A program made the translations under genes and the position numbers. The notes under the pieces were generated by a model that worked only from the letters and a program-made list of their open reading frames with translations, had not been told where the DNA came from and did no database searches. From Ewingella americana (GTDB lineage: Bacteria > Pseudomonadota > Gammaproteobacteria > Enterobacterales > Enterobacteriaceae), in NCBI RefSeq assembly GCF_006438725.1, contig NZ_RCZD01000010.1, forward strand, positions 62,001 through 126,000: a stretch of DNA of 64,000 nt, read 5' to 3'. Positions 30,101-38,979 of this stretch are shown piece by piece. Positions within the stretch are counted from its first letter, which is position 1, and every line of letters starts with the position of its first letter.

Positions 30101-30933
30101 GCGAGGTCCTCCCGTTTGAACAAGGTTTGCGTGACGTCTCGGCTGGCCTGCTGAGTGGTATCAAAGCCGGTGAGTTTTGGCAGGTAAACGTCGAATTTAT
30201 CGGAACGATGCTGCGCCGGAACACCTTTGGCGATAAACGCCAACAGGTTGCTTTTCACTTCACTCAGCGAATCTTTCACCAGCGCGTCAACAAAACCGGT
30301 GTGATAGCGTACGTCGCCACCGGTGATACTCCAGATAAACGGCCGGTCACGGGAGTCATACTCTTCGATACCCGCTTCCTGCTCGATAACTTGCGGGCCG
30401 TTCAGGCCCAGACGCGCTTCACGGGTCACGATGAGGTAACTGCACAGCGCAGCGGCAATCGACATGCCACCAAAGCAACCGACGGTACCGGCAACCACGC
30501 CAATCACCGGCGTATAGCGGCGTAAATCTACAATCGCGGCGTGAATATCGGCGATAGCAGCCAGGCCGAGATTGGCCTCCTGCAAACGCACACCGCCGGT
30601 TTCCAGCAGCAGCACGGCCTGCGTCGGGATGCCGTGGCGATTATCTTCGGCCGCCAGCTCTAACGCCGCGGCCATTTTCGCACCGGAGACTTCCCCCATG
30701 CTGCCGCCCTGGAATGCCCCTTCGATAGCCACTACCACTGCTGGCTGGCCTTCGATAGTGCCTTTGGCGACCACCATGCCGTCATCGGCCTGCGGCACGA
30801 TGCCCTGCGGTTCCAGCCACGGTGACATAATGCGTTCGAACGGCCCCAGCAGTTCGCGAAACGTCCCGGCATCGAGCAGGTTGCACGCACGCTGGCGGGC
30901 ATTCAGCTCAATAAAGCTTTGATCAGTTGGCAT
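30097..30933 (-). CDS. mdcD: malonate decarboxylase beta subunit MdcD
   Basis: 278-aa carboxyltransferase-like subunit partnering MdcE. The start at 30933 (MPTDQSFIELNARQRACNL) fits the family; an upstream in-frame ATG at 31029 lies inside mdcC. It contains IEGAFQGGSMGEVSGAKMA and the GTVGCFGGMSIAAALCSY oxyanion segment. The first 11 bases overlap the end of mdcC. Confidence 0.94.
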   Translation of the reverse strand: MPTDQSFIELNARQRACNLLDAGTFRELLGPFERIMSPWLEPQGIVPQADDGMVVAKGTIEGQPAVVVAIEGAFQGGSMGEVSGAKMAAALELAAEDNRHGIPTQAVLLLETGGVRLQEANLGLAAIADIHAAIVDLRRYTPVIGVVAGTVGCFGGMSIAAALCSYLIVTREARLGLNGPQVIEQEAGIEEYDSRDRPFIWSITGGDVRYHTGFVDALVKDSLSEVKSNLLAFIAKGVPAQHRSDKFDVYLPKLTGFDTTQQASRDVTQTLFKREDLA

Positions 30934-31225
30934 AACCCGCCTCCTCAAATACCTGTTCAATCCGCAGACGCGCCACGCCAGGCGTAGCGCCGAAGTCATT
31001 GATGTCGAGCTGGCCTGCGGGCAGTTCACGCAGTTGGCTCAGACGGTCAAAAAAACGTTGCCACAAGGTGTGGCTGCCATCGACGGAGGTCGTGACGGTG
31101 ACGTGCAGCTTGTCGCCATTTTTCGGTTCATACAGCGCTTCTAAATCGCCTGAGCCGACCACGCCAGCCTGCGCGCATCCGGTCAGCGATGTTTGCGCCG
31201 GGTAAGTAAATTCAAAACGTTCCAT
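30923..31225 (-). CDS. mdcC: malonate decarboxylase acyl carrier protein (delta subunit) MdcC
   Basis: 100-aa ACP of malonate decarboxylase. Ser25 in VVGSGDLEALYEP is the attachment residue for the phosphoribosyl-dephospho-CoA arm. GAGGTGTT precedes the ATG. It overlaps mdcD downstream by 11 bases and follows mdcB by 42 bases. The small size and position match Klebsiella-type operons. Confidence 0.94.
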   Translation of the reverse strand: MERFEFTYPAQTSLTGCAQAGVVGSGDLEALYEPKNGDKLHVTVTTSVDGSHTLWQRFFDRLSQLRELPAGQLDINDFGATPGVARLRIEQVFEEAGYAN

Positions 31226-31267
31226 AACACCTCTTTATACCCATCATGATGTTAATAATCGGACCGG

Positions 31268-32131
31268 TCACGCCAGTGAGACGCGATCGAGAAACAGCGT
31301 GGCAGCCAGTAAATCCGCAGCGCCGCCGGGTGAGGCGTTGTCGCTCAGCATGCGGTTTTCCAGCGCCTGAAGATGCCTTCGTCCGGCAGCCGTTTGTGTA
31401 CCGCCGGCATTCAGCACCGCGCGGGAACCGCCGTGCATCGCCTGCAAAGCGGGCAGCCCGCCACGCGACAACACGCAGGTATCCGCCAGCCGGGTCATTA
31501 CCGCCAGCAGCGCATTGAGCTGCGACTGGCTCTCCGTCGCCCCGGCCTTGCGGCTGCTACGCAACTGCGGCAAGGCGAGCTCCAGAATGTGCGGAAAACC
31601 GCCCTGCGCTTCTTCCCGTGCGCCCGGCACCTGATAGCGCTGAACAGCATGCGAACCTTTGCTGAAACTTTTCGGGCTGAAGGCATCGGGCAGCGCCGCC
31701 AGTTTTGCCGCCCGCCGGGCAATGGTCTGCGGGCTGAGGGTTTCAGGCTGCATCGCGACGGCGCTGACCAACAACCCCAGCGCCCAGATAGCGCCCCGGT
31801 GAGTGTTCACTCCGCCGGTGGCCGCCATCATGCGGGCCTCTCCTTCGCGCCCCAGACGCCCCACTTCCTGACGCAGCGCGACATCCGCCGGGCGCTGAAA
31901 ACTGTGCAGCGCCAGAGCATAAAAGGTGGAAGTCAGGCTGTGCGCCGAACGCTCCATCAGCGCCAGCGTCAGGTCCTGATGCGCCCCTGAACCCCGTCGG
32001 TCCACCAGACCCGGTTTCGGGCTGAGCCGCGCTTCATCGATCAGCGCCTGCGTCGCTTGTTGCGCCAGCCCTGCGGCCAGCTGTTCAGCGGCGCTTTCGC
32101 CCCTGATCGCATGAATCTGCGGCATCGTCAT
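31268..32131 (-). CDS. mdcB: triphosphoribosyl-dephospho-CoA synthase MdcB
   Basis: 287-aa CitG-family enzyme that makes 2'-(5''-triphosphoribosyl)-3'-dephospho-CoA from ATP and dephospho-CoA. Family motifs are LSPKPGLVDRRGSGAHQD near residue 36, GVNTHRGAIWALG, and SPGGAADLLAATLF at the C-terminus. Its ATG overlaps the mdcA stop codon by one base (TAATG), indicating coupling. Confidence 0.94.
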   Translation of the reverse strand: MTMPQIHAIRGESAAEQLAAGLAQQATQALIDEARLSPKPGLVDRRGSGAHQDLTLALMERSAHSLTSTFYALALHSFQRPADVALRQEVGRLGREGEARMMAATGGVNTHRGAIWALGLLVSAVAMQPETLSPQTIARRAAKLAALPDAFSPKSFSKGSHAVQRYQVPGAREEAQGGFPHILELALPQLRSSRKAGATESQSQLNALLAVMTRLADTCVLSRGGLPALQAMHGGSRAVLNAGGTQTAAGRRHLQALENRMLSDNASPGGAADLLAATLFLDRVSLA

Positions 32132-33792
32132 TACCAGCTCCTGAATTTGGCTGGCGGGTTGTACAGACCGCCAGACCAGTCAACCAGATCGCTGACGCTG
32201 CCGGCGGCCAGCAGTGAACGGGTGGCATCGGTACGGCGAATACCCATATCTTCCGGGAACACCACCAGCTCCTGACGGCGCAGTTCGGCAACGCGTTTGG
32301 CGTCAACGCCCAGCCCGATGTCCGTGATACCGGCGACAGCGGCCACCATGGCGCGACGCTCTTCCAGCGTTCGTGCCCGGTGCAGATAGGCGATGCCCTC
32401 TTCGGTCAGCACGTGGGTTACGTCATCGCCGTAAATCATCACCGGTGCCAGCGGCATACCGGACTCTTTACCGACGTCCACCGCTTCGAGTTTCTCCACG
32501 AAGGTCGGTTTGCCACCGGCCTGATAGGTTTCCACCATCTGCACCACCAGCTTCTTACCGCGCGCCAGCGGGTCCGGCTCTTCAATCATGTCGAGCCAGG
32601 CGGGTGTCGCGTGACGGCGGCCGTGCGGGTCATGGCCCATATTCGGTGCACCGCCAAAACCGGCCAGACGCCCACGGGTCACGGTGGAAGAGTTAGCCAG
32701 ACCGTCGACCTGCAACGTCGAGCCGATGAACATATCGACTGCGTACTGACCGGCCATCTGGCAGAAGGCGCGGTTGGAACGCATCGAGCCGTCCGAACCG
32801 GTGAAGAACACGTCCGGACGGGCGCGGATATACTCTTCCATCCCCAGTTCACCGCCGAAGCAGTGCACGGTGTCGACCCAGCCGCTTTCGATGGCCGGGA
32901 TCAGCGTCGGGTGCGGGTTCAGCGTCCAGTGTTTACAGATTTTTCCGCGCAGACCGAGCTGTTCGCCGTAGGTTGGCAGCAGCAGTTCAATGGCCGCGGT
33001 GTTGAAACCAATGCCGTGATTGAGCGACTGCACGTTGTGTTTGGCGTAAATGCCCTTGATCGCCATCATCGCCATCAGGACGTGAACCGGTTTGATCAGG
33101 CGCGGGTCGCGGGTGAACAGCGGTTCGATAAAGAACGGACGGTCGGCGACCACCACAAAATCAATCCAGTCGCCGGGAATATCCACGCGCGGCAGGTCGC
33201 AGCCCTCTTCGACCAGTTCATTGACCTGCGCAATCACAATGCCGTTTTTGAAAGCGGCGGCTTCCACCAGCGCGGGCGTATCTTCAGTACTCGCGCCGGT
33301 ATAAAGATTGCCTTTGCGGTCAGCTTTGAAACCGGCAATCAGCGCGATGTTGGGCACTAAATCCACATACAGGCGGGAATAAAGCTCGATATAGGTGTGA
33401 ATCGCGCCGATCTCCATCTGCCCGTCTTCCAGCAACTGCGCGATGCGCAGACTTTGCGGACCGGAGAAGGCGAAATCCAGTTTGCGGGCGATACCCCGTT
33501 CGAAGAGATCCAGATGCTCAGCGCGGCTGACGCTCGGCATGATCATATGCAAATCATGCAGCTTTTCAGGATTCACTTTTGCTAATGAACGGGAAAGAAA
33601 ATCAGCCTGCTTTTGGTTATTCCCTTCCATGACGACGCGGTCGCCGGGAGCAATCAGCGTTTCGAGGATCGGGATAATCTGGTCGGTGGGTAACACTTTG
33701 CCCTGAGCCACGGCCCGGACACTCTCTATTCGCCGTTGCTTTTCAGTGCGGCGGGTGTCCCAAGCTCTGGTGGACTGCGGATGTTGCGTCAT
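32131..33792 (-). CDS. mdcA: malonate decarboxylase alpha subunit MdcA (acetyl-S-ACP:malonate transferase)
   Basis: 553-aa CoA-transferase-like subunit that exchanges acetyl for malonyl on the ACP, starting the cycle. GGGAGG lies upstream of the ATG. Conserved blocks include VVMEGNNQKQADFLSRSL, SLNHGIGFNTAAIELLLPTY and FTGSDGSMRSNRAFCQMAGQ. It is the first gene of mdcABCDEFGH. Its upstream spacer contains a TTAACCCGTTAA dyad (33891-33902) that could be regulatory. Together the operon releases CO2 and acetate from malonate in the cytoplasm. Confidence 0.96.
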   Translation of the reverse strand: MTQHPQSTRAWDTRRTEKQRRIESVRAVAQGKVLPTDQIIPILETLIAPGDRVVMEGNNQKQADFLSRSLAKVNPEKLHDLHMIMPSVSRAEHLDLFERGIARKLDFAFSGPQSLRIAQLLEDGQMEIGAIHTYIELYSRLYVDLVPNIALIAGFKADRKGNLYTGASTEDTPALVEAAAFKNGIVIAQVNELVEEGCDLPRVDIPGDWIDFVVVADRPFFIEPLFTRDPRLIKPVHVLMAMMAIKGIYAKHNVQSLNHGIGFNTAAIELLLPTYGEQLGLRGKICKHWTLNPHPTLIPAIESGWVDTVHCFGGELGMEEYIRARPDVFFTGSDGSMRSNRAFCQMAGQYAVDMFIGSTLQVDGLANSSTVTRGRLAGFGGAPNMGHDPHGRRHATPAWLDMIEEPDPLARGKKLVVQMVETYQAGGKPTFVEKLEAVDVGKESGMPLAPVMIYGDDVTHVLTEEGIAYLHRARTLEERRAMVAAVAGITDIGLGVDAKRVAELRRQELVVFPEDMGIRRTDATRSLLAAGSVSDLVDWSGGLYNPPAKFRSW

Positions 33793-34036
33793 GCCTGAAC
33801 CTCCCTGGGTTAACTTGCTGAGCGGCAGGTGGCTATCAGTACAAACGCGGGCTCAGACAAGTGGCGGTGCATCATAAATGCGTAGGATAGTTAACCCGTT
33901 AAGTGTAGGAAGGGAGGCGGATTGCATCAATCAAGGGCAGCAACCGATCGTTACCCTGAGAGTAATGATTGATTTTTTAATCTTAAAAACAGAGAGATAG
34001 AGAATAATAAAGTGATGGGACGCACACAATTAGCAT
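33793..34036 (-). promoter_or_regulatory. mdcA upstream region
   Basis: About 240 bases between mdcA and the neighbouring gene's terminator, where the mdc promoter must lie. The dyad TTAACCCGTTAA at 33891-33902 is a candidate regulator site, about 100 bases upstream of the mdcA start. No textbook -35/-10 pair stands out. Confidence 0.4.
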
Positions 34037-34062
34037 AAAAAAGGGACGCCCGCAGGCATCCC
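34037..34062 (-). terminator. terminator of the DUF1471 gene
   Basis: On the minus strand, GGGATGCC-TGC-GGGCGTCCC followed by TTTTTT; the stem is complete on this strand through a G-T wobble but mismatched on the other. Confidence 0.8.
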
Positions 34063-34083
34063 TCTTCTATGATTTATTCACGA

Positions 34084-34122
34084 TATACCCACAGCCATTC
34101 GAGTTGCCGAATAACGGGTATA
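34084..34122. repeat. internally deleted ERIC-like element
   Basis: TATACCC (34084-34090) and GGGTATA (34116-34122) are the ERIC termini. They enclose only CATTCGAGTTGC, which resembles the ERIC left end, before the other end is reached. It lies seven bases beyond the stop of the DUF1471 gene. Confidence 0.55.
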
Positions 34123-34129
34123 AAGGATG

Positions 34130-34399
34130 TTATTTGAAGACTTCAGCCGTTGCGCTGATCTTCTTCTTCTCCTGGCCACCGATGATCACGAAATACTTGC
34201 CGCCTTTCTTATCAGCCAGCTTGGACAGCTCTTCACGGGCATCCATCGGTGCAGTGAATTCACCGCTGGTGCTGACCGTACCGATGCTGGTGTAGCCTTT
34301 CTCTTTCGCTACTTCTTTGGTGATCATTTCAGCTGACATTGCGCTCACTGAAAATAAGCCAGCCACCAATGCCACTGCCATAATTTTATAAGATTTCAT
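34130..34399 (-). CDS. small secreted DUF1471 (YdgH/BhsA/YahO-like) protein
   Basis: 89-aa protein with a clear Sec signal peptide (MKSYKIMAVALVAGLFSVSA, cleavage near SA/EMI). The mature part, with GYTSIGTVSTSGEF and ADKKGGKYFVIIGGQ, matches the DUF1471 fold; YahO is the closest I recall. These periplasmic or outer-membrane-associated proteins are induced by stress and affect biofilm or surface properties. It is monocistronic with its own terminator; AGGTAACTTC lies upstream of the ATG. Confidence 0.85.
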   Translation of the reverse strand: MKSYKIMAVALVAGLFSVSAMSAEMITKEVAKEKGYTSIGTVSTSGEFTAPMDAREELSKLADKKGGKYFVIIGGQEKKKISATAEVFK

Positions 34400-34633
34400 G
34401 AAGTTACCTCTAAAGAGTGATTATTATTAATGAAATTCCCGCGACAGTAACGCCAGTGAAGCCCGCGCTGGCGTGAACCTTCCCGGTCAGACACCAAAGT
34501 TTCCCCAGAAACGCAGCTTTTATCGCAATGGCCGGAACGCAACCATTCAGTCACTAAGCGGTATTATCCTCTTCAGTATTAATCACTTCTAAAAATTAGC
34601 CAGCCGAAATGTGCAAAATAATTACATTACATT

Positions 34634-35404
34634 TCAATTTGTGACCATGAACCGCATAATTTCTTCACAAAAGGCATCCGGATGAGACACAAATGGCGCG
34701 TGTGCGGCTTTTTCCATTATCCGGGAGGTGGAATCCGGCCATAACACATCAAGTAATCCCGCCACCTTGCGTGGCACCAGACCGTCCAGCGCGCCATAAA
34801 TGCGCAGTAAAGGCATCGGCAACTGGCACATCGCCTGACGTAAGTCAGCCTGGCGCAGGATCTCCAGCCCGCCGTTCAGCACCTCCACCGGCGGCATTGG
34901 CAGTTCAAGCACCACAGCCTTCAACATACGGGCGTCCTGACGGGCACTGTCGCTGCCCAGGGTTTGCAGCGCCAGAAAGCGCTCAACGGTGCGCTGAAAA
35001 TCTTCGCTGAGCTGATGCTCAAACCCGTGCAGCACTTCCGGGCGGATACCCGGCCACTCATCCTGCGCGGCAAAACAGGGCGAAGAGGCCACGGTGATCA
35101 GTTTCTCCACCCGCTGGGGTGCGGTCAACGCAATCTGGCTGGCCACCAGCCCACCGAGTGACCAGCCAAGCCAGACCGCTTTTTCCGGTGCTGCAGCCAA
35201 TACCGTATCGGCCATCTGTTCAAGGCTCATAGGCCCAAAGCCTGCGCTGCGCCCATAGCCAGGCAAATCCACTAAATGCAAACGAAATTGCGGCGCAAGT
35301 CGCTCCGCCGTGTAACGCCATACCTCAGCATTCAGCCCCCATCCGTGAAGCAGCACAAGATTGCGATCGCCTTCGCCAAAGGTCTGCCAGTAGAGCCTGT
35401 TCAT
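34634..35404 (-). CDS. bioH: pimeloyl-ACP methyl ester carboxylesterase BioH
   Basis: 256-aa alpha/beta hydrolase, same length as in E. coli, that frees pimeloyl-ACP from its methyl ester in biotin synthesis. The nucleophile Ser82 lies in GWSLGG, the oxyanion region is LHGWG, and the catalytic His is in AHAPFVSHP near the C-terminus, with Asp in YGALDGLVP. The start at 35404 matches the family; the longer frame to 35629 is antisense to gntX. It is divergent from gntX, as in E. coli. Confidence 0.97.
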   Translation of the reverse strand: MNRLYWQTFGEGDRNLVLLHGWGLNAEVWRYTAERLAPQFRLHLVDLPGYGRSAGFGPMSLEQMADTVLAAAPEKAVWLGWSLGGLVASQIALTAPQRVEKLITVASSPCFAAQDEWPGIRPEVLHGFEHQLSEDFQRTVERFLALQTLGSDSARQDARMLKAVVLELPMPPVEVLNGGLEILRQADLRQAMCQLPMPLLRIYGALDGLVPRKVAGLLDVLWPDSTSRIMEKAAHAPFVSHPDAFCEEIMRFMVTN

Positions 35405-35450
35405 AAGGTAATGTCCGTTAGATTTCACAAATTCAGGGGAAGTGATAGAT

Positions 35451-36149
35451 ATGACGTTAAGGATAACAATTCGCGGCCTTTGCTGGCTATGCCAACAACC
35501 GTTACATCTTGCCCGCCACGGCATTTGCAGTGTGTGCGTCAAAAATTTACCCCAGCCGCCCCCGTGTTGTCCGCGTTGTGGATCACCCAGCGCCAGCCAG
35601 AAATTCGAGTGCGGACGTTGCCTGAACAAACCCCCGCCGTGGGATGCAATGATTTATACCACTGATTATCTGCCGCCGCTGAGCGGGCTGGTGCTGCGGC
35701 TAAAGTTTTCCCGTCAGCCTGAACTGGCCGCCACGTTGGCGCGTCTGCTGCTGCTGCGCTGGCTTGCCCGTTTTCGCGCCGGTGACGTGGTACGCCCCGA
35801 GATTGTGCTCAGCGTGCCGCTACACCGGCGGCGCTATTTTTCACGCGGCTATAATCAAAGTGAGTTACTGGCCACACCGCTGGCGCGCTGGCTTGGCTGC
35901 CAGTATCGCCCGCACGCCCTGCGGCGTATCCGTTCCACCCCACCGCAACAACGGCTGTCAGAAGCGGCACGGAAACTGAATTTACGTAAGGCATTCCGGT
36001 TCACAGAGGACTTCCGTGGAAAACATGTCGCGCTGATCGATGATGTGGTGACCACCGGCAGCACATTGCGTGAAATCAGTAAACTGTTGCGCAATCAGGG
36101 TGTTGCATCATTACAAATTTGGTGTATCTGCCGGACGCTGTCGCGTTGA
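35451..36149 (+). CDS. gntX: ComF-family phosphoribosyltransferase-like protein GntX
   Basis: 232-aa protein of the ComF/GntX family. An N-terminal zinc-ribbon-like part carries Cys pairs (CWLC, CSVC, CPRC, CGRC) and is followed by a PRTase domain whose signature is [12 protein letters not shown]. In E. coli GntX is linked to extracellular-DNA use and gluconate metabolism. The ATG at 35451 has GGGGA about ten bases upstream; a GTG nine bases earlier is too close to that site. nfuA follows in the same direction, as in E. coli. Confidence 0.93.
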   Translation: MTLRITIRGLCWLCQQPLHLARHGICSVCVKNLPQPPPCCPRCGSPSASQKFECGRCLNKPPPWDAMIYTTDYLPPLSGLVLRLKFSRQPELAATLARLLLLRWLARFRAGDVVRPEIVLSVPLHRRRYFSRGYNQSELLATPLARWLGCQYRPHALRRIRSTPPQQRLSEAARKLNLRKAFRFTEDFRGKHVALIDDVVTTGSTLREISKLLRNQGVASLQIWCICRTLSR

Positions 36150-36246
36150 GCACATGCTGCTAACTCTGCGGTAACGGGAAGGATGACGGGTAAAAGCAAA
36201 GGGCGTATTATAACCAACTGAAGTAGTCAACTATTGAGCCAATACT

Positions 36247-36822
36247 ATGATCCTTATTACCGATGCTGCCCAAGAGCACTTTGCCAAACTGCTGGCAAAC
36301 CAGGAAGAAGGCACCCAGATCCGCGTATTCGTGATTAACCCCGGTACGCCTACCGCCGAATGCGGTGTCTCCTACTGTCCACCTGACGCGGTGGAAGCGA
36401 CCGATACCGAACTTAAATTCGAGAAACTGTCCGCCTACATCGATGAACTCAGCAAGCCGTATCTGGCTGAAGCCGAGATCGACTTTGTGACCGACCAGCT
36501 CGGTTCACAGCTGACGCTGAAAGCCCCGAACGCCAAAATGCGCAAAGTGGCCGATGACGCGCCGTTGATGGAACGCGTTGAATATCAGTTGCAGTCACAA
36601 ATTAACCCGCAGCTCGCCAGTCACGGCGGCCGCGTGTCATTGATGGAAATCACCGATGACGGCATCGCCATTTTGCAGTTCGGCGGCGGTTGTAACGGCT
36701 GTTCTATGATCGATGTCACCCTGAAAGACGGCATTGAAAAAGATCTGCTGAAAAACTTCCCGGAACTGAAAGGCGTTCGCGATCTGACCGAACACCAGCG
36801 CGGCGAGCACTCATTCTACTGA
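36247..36822 (+). CDS. nfuA: Fe-S biogenesis protein NfuA
   Basis: 191-aa Fe-S carrier, same length as E. coli NfuA. The N-terminal degenerate A-type domain is followed by the Nfu domain with CxxC ([11 protein letters not shown]) that holds a [4Fe-4S] cluster for delivery to targets under iron or oxidative stress. The last residues, [19 protein letters not shown], are family-typical. It ends at an intrinsic terminator shared in position with convergent malQ. gntT, next to it in E. coli, is absent here. Confidence 0.97.
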   Translation: MILITDAAQEHFAKLLANQEEGTQIRVFVINPGTPTAECGVSYCPPDAVEATDTELKFEKLSAYIDELSKPYLAEAEIDFVTDQLGSQLTLKAPNAKMRKVADDAPLMERVEYQLQSQINPQLASHGGRVSLMEITDDGIAILQFGGGCNGCSMIDVTLKDGIEKDLLKNFPELKGVRDLTEHQRGEHSFY

Positions 36823-36846
36823 TCAAACCTTGATTGGCTTGAATGC

Positions 36847-36878
36847 AAAAAGCCCCCCTTTAACCGGGTGCTTTTTTT
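36847..36878. terminator. terminator between nfuA and malQ
   Basis: AAAAAGC and GCTTTTT flank an inner CC/GGG stem (GCCCCCCTTTAACCGGGTGC). The A and T flanks allow use from both sides. Confidence 0.75.
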
Positions 36879-36895
36879 ATTGTTTATTCATTCGT

Positions 36896-38971
36896 TCAGG
36901 CTTTTCTTCTGCGGCCCAAATCCTTAATCAGCCGGTTTACCCAGGCGTCGCTGAACATCTCATCCAAAGTGTGAGTCAGTTTTCGCTGCCAGTTTGGGTA
37001 TTCGGTGTTGGTACCGGGAACATTCACCGGCGTCGCCATATCCAGCCAGTCTTCCGGTTGCAGGCCAAGTAAGGCGCTGGCGCTGTCGGCCAGATAGCGT
37101 TGCAGGCCACGGTTGAGCGCAGGCGTCATCGCCATTTTATCCGCCCGATGCCCGACACTTTTCGCCACGCAGCCATGACGGTGCAGTGCGTCAAGCAACG
37201 CTTGTTTATTGGCTTCCCGCGCACCACGCAAGGCCGCCAGCACGGTTGGGTCAGGGTAAATACCCAGCGTTTCACCGAGGGTTAAATCCCCGGCCTCCCA
37301 GTAACCGCGCAGCGTCGGTAAATCGTGGGTCGTGACGGTCGCCATCGCCTGCACCACATAGTCCTCCGGCGCACGGTAAACACCGTTTTTCTCCTGCTCG
37401 AAATAGAGCACTTTGTAGGAGTAAACGCCGCTGTCATGCAGGCTGGCAACAATCTCTCTCGGTACCGTACCGAGGTCTTCACCAATCACCATGCACTGAT
37501 GGCGCTGACTCTCCAGCGCCAGCACGCCGAGCAGATCGTCGAGCGGATAACGCACGTAAGCGCCCCTGCCCGCGTGTTCATGCGCCGGGATCCACCACAA
37601 ACGCAGCAATCCCATTACATGGTCAATGCGCAGCGCACCGCACTCCGCCATGTTTGCCCGCAATAAATCGATAAACGGCTGATAGGCGCGCTCTTTCATC
37701 ACATGCGGATCAATTGGCGGCAGCCCCCAGTTTTGCCCCTGAGGCCCAAGAATATCCGGCGGCGCGCCAATGGTGGCCTTAAGACAATAAAGAGCAGGAT
37801 CAGACCAGGTTTCCGCCCCTCCCTCAGCCACACCGACCGCGAGATCCCGGTAGAGTCCGAGCGGCATGCCGAGCGCAACGCTGGTCTGATAACAGTCGGA
37901 AAACTGCACATGGGCCAGCCACTGCAACCACAGATAGAATTCGATTTCGTCAGCATAGCGTTGGCAAAACTCGTCGACGTCCGGGCTTTGAATATCACGA
38001 TAAGCCTCCGGCCAGACCGGCCAGCCCCACAGACCTAAATCGAGATCGCGCAGATGGACATGCAGCGCATCGAACACGCCCTGCTGTCGCAGGCTGTCGC
38101 CGCCAAGCAACACGAAACGGCGAAAATCTCGTTTACGCTGGCTGGCTTCGGGCACATCGCAAAAGGTTTTCCACGCCAGTTTCAGCGCGTCGGACTTCAA
38201 CTGCATCACCTGCGGGTAATCGACATACTCCACACTTCGCGCCTGATGCAATGCGTCGCGGGTTTGCGGCAACTGCCACCAGCGCTGAGCCTCCTCACTT
38301 TGGGCGAACTCCTCCACCTGATTAACGTCGATATAGGTGACGTTCAGCCAGCGGCGCGATGACGGACTGTACGGACTGGCACTCAGCGGATTCGCCGGAT
38401 AGAGAGCGTGAATCGGGTTGAGGCCGACAAAGGCTCCGCCGCGCAGACCGACTTCTTCCACCATCCGCTTGAGGTCACCGAAATCACCCACGCCCCAGTT
38501 ATGCTCAGACCGCAGGGTGTAAAGCTGCACGGTTGCGCCCCACAACTTTTCTCCTGCCTGTAATTGAGACGGTTCATAGCAGCGGCGTGGCGCAATAATA
38601 ATGCGGCACCCGCACTGTTTTTCGCCCCAGTTCAGGGTCAGATGGTGATAACCCACGGGTAAATTGGCCGGCAGCTTCAGTTTTGCCTCCGCTGCCAGCT
38701 TGCCTTCCAACTGGTCGCCATTTTCCTGCGTCAGCTGCCAGCGAAAGGCCTGACCACCCTGCGGCGTGAGCACCACCGGCTCAGCCAGGTAAAACACCTT
38801 CACGAAAGGCAGCGGCAAGGCCTCGTCAGTGCTGGCCTCCCCGCGCCCCATCGCGGCTAAAAGTGCCTGTTTGGTATCGTCGGAAACCGACTGAACCTCA
38901 TCCCGCATGTTAATAAAACTGTCTAAAATTCCTGCCTGCTGTGCTGCCTGTTCGAGTTGCTTGCCCTCCAT
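36896..38971 (-). CDS. malQ: 4-alpha-glucanotransferase (amylomaltase) MalQ
   Basis: 691-aa GH77 enzyme (E. coli 694 aa) that disproportionates maltodextrins, releasing glucose. Characteristic blocks are GDFGDLKRMV, LYPANPLSASPYSPSSRRW and GLYRDLAVGVAEGGAETW. Catalytic acids lie in ALRIDHVMGL, VIGEDLGTVP and THDLPTLRGYW. The start at 38971 has GGAGCAGGC upstream and lies eight bases after malP; the longer frame to 39082 overlaps malP. malP and malQ form the usual operon. Confidence 0.96.
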   Translation of the reverse strand: MEGKQLEQAAQQAGILDSFINMRDEVQSVSDDTKQALLAAMGRGEASTDEALPLPFVKVFYLAEPVVLTPQGGQAFRWQLTQENGDQLEGKLAAEAKLKLPANLPVGYHHLTLNWGEKQCGCRIIIAPRRCYEPSQLQAGEKLWGATVQLYTLRSEHNWGVGDFGDLKRMVEEVGLRGGAFVGLNPIHALYPANPLSASPYSPSSRRWLNVTYIDVNQVEEFAQSEEAQRWWQLPQTRDALHQARSVEYVDYPQVMQLKSDALKLAWKTFCDVPEASQRKRDFRRFVLLGGDSLRQQGVFDALHVHLRDLDLGLWGWPVWPEAYRDIQSPDVDEFCQRYADEIEFYLWLQWLAHVQFSDCYQTSVALGMPLGLYRDLAVGVAEGGAETWSDPALYCLKATIGAPPDILGPQGQNWGLPPIDPHVMKERAYQPFIDLLRANMAECGALRIDHVMGLLRLWWIPAHEHAGRGAYVRYPLDDLLGVLALESQRHQCMVIGEDLGTVPREIVASLHDSGVYSYKVLYFEQEKNGVYRAPEDYVVQAMATVTTHDLPTLRGYWEAGDLTLGETLGIYPDPTVLAALRGAREANKQALLDALHRHGCVAKSVGHRADKMAMTPALNRGLQRYLADSASALLGLQPEDWLDMATPVNVPGTNTEYPNWQRKLTHTLDEMFSDAWVNRLIKDLGRRRKA

Positions 38972-38979
38972 GCCTGCTC

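Noticed and set aside
32380-33360. 326-codon frame on the plus strand
   Set aside because: Antisense to mdcA, His/Arg-rich, no recognisable protein features.
35405-35629. 75-residue N-terminal extension of bioH
   Set aside because: Runs through the divergent gntX gene; the shorter start gives exactly the family length.
36187-36202. ERIC-end-like GGATGACGGGTA before nfuA
   Set aside because: No partner terminus or ERIC core is found nearby; probably chance.
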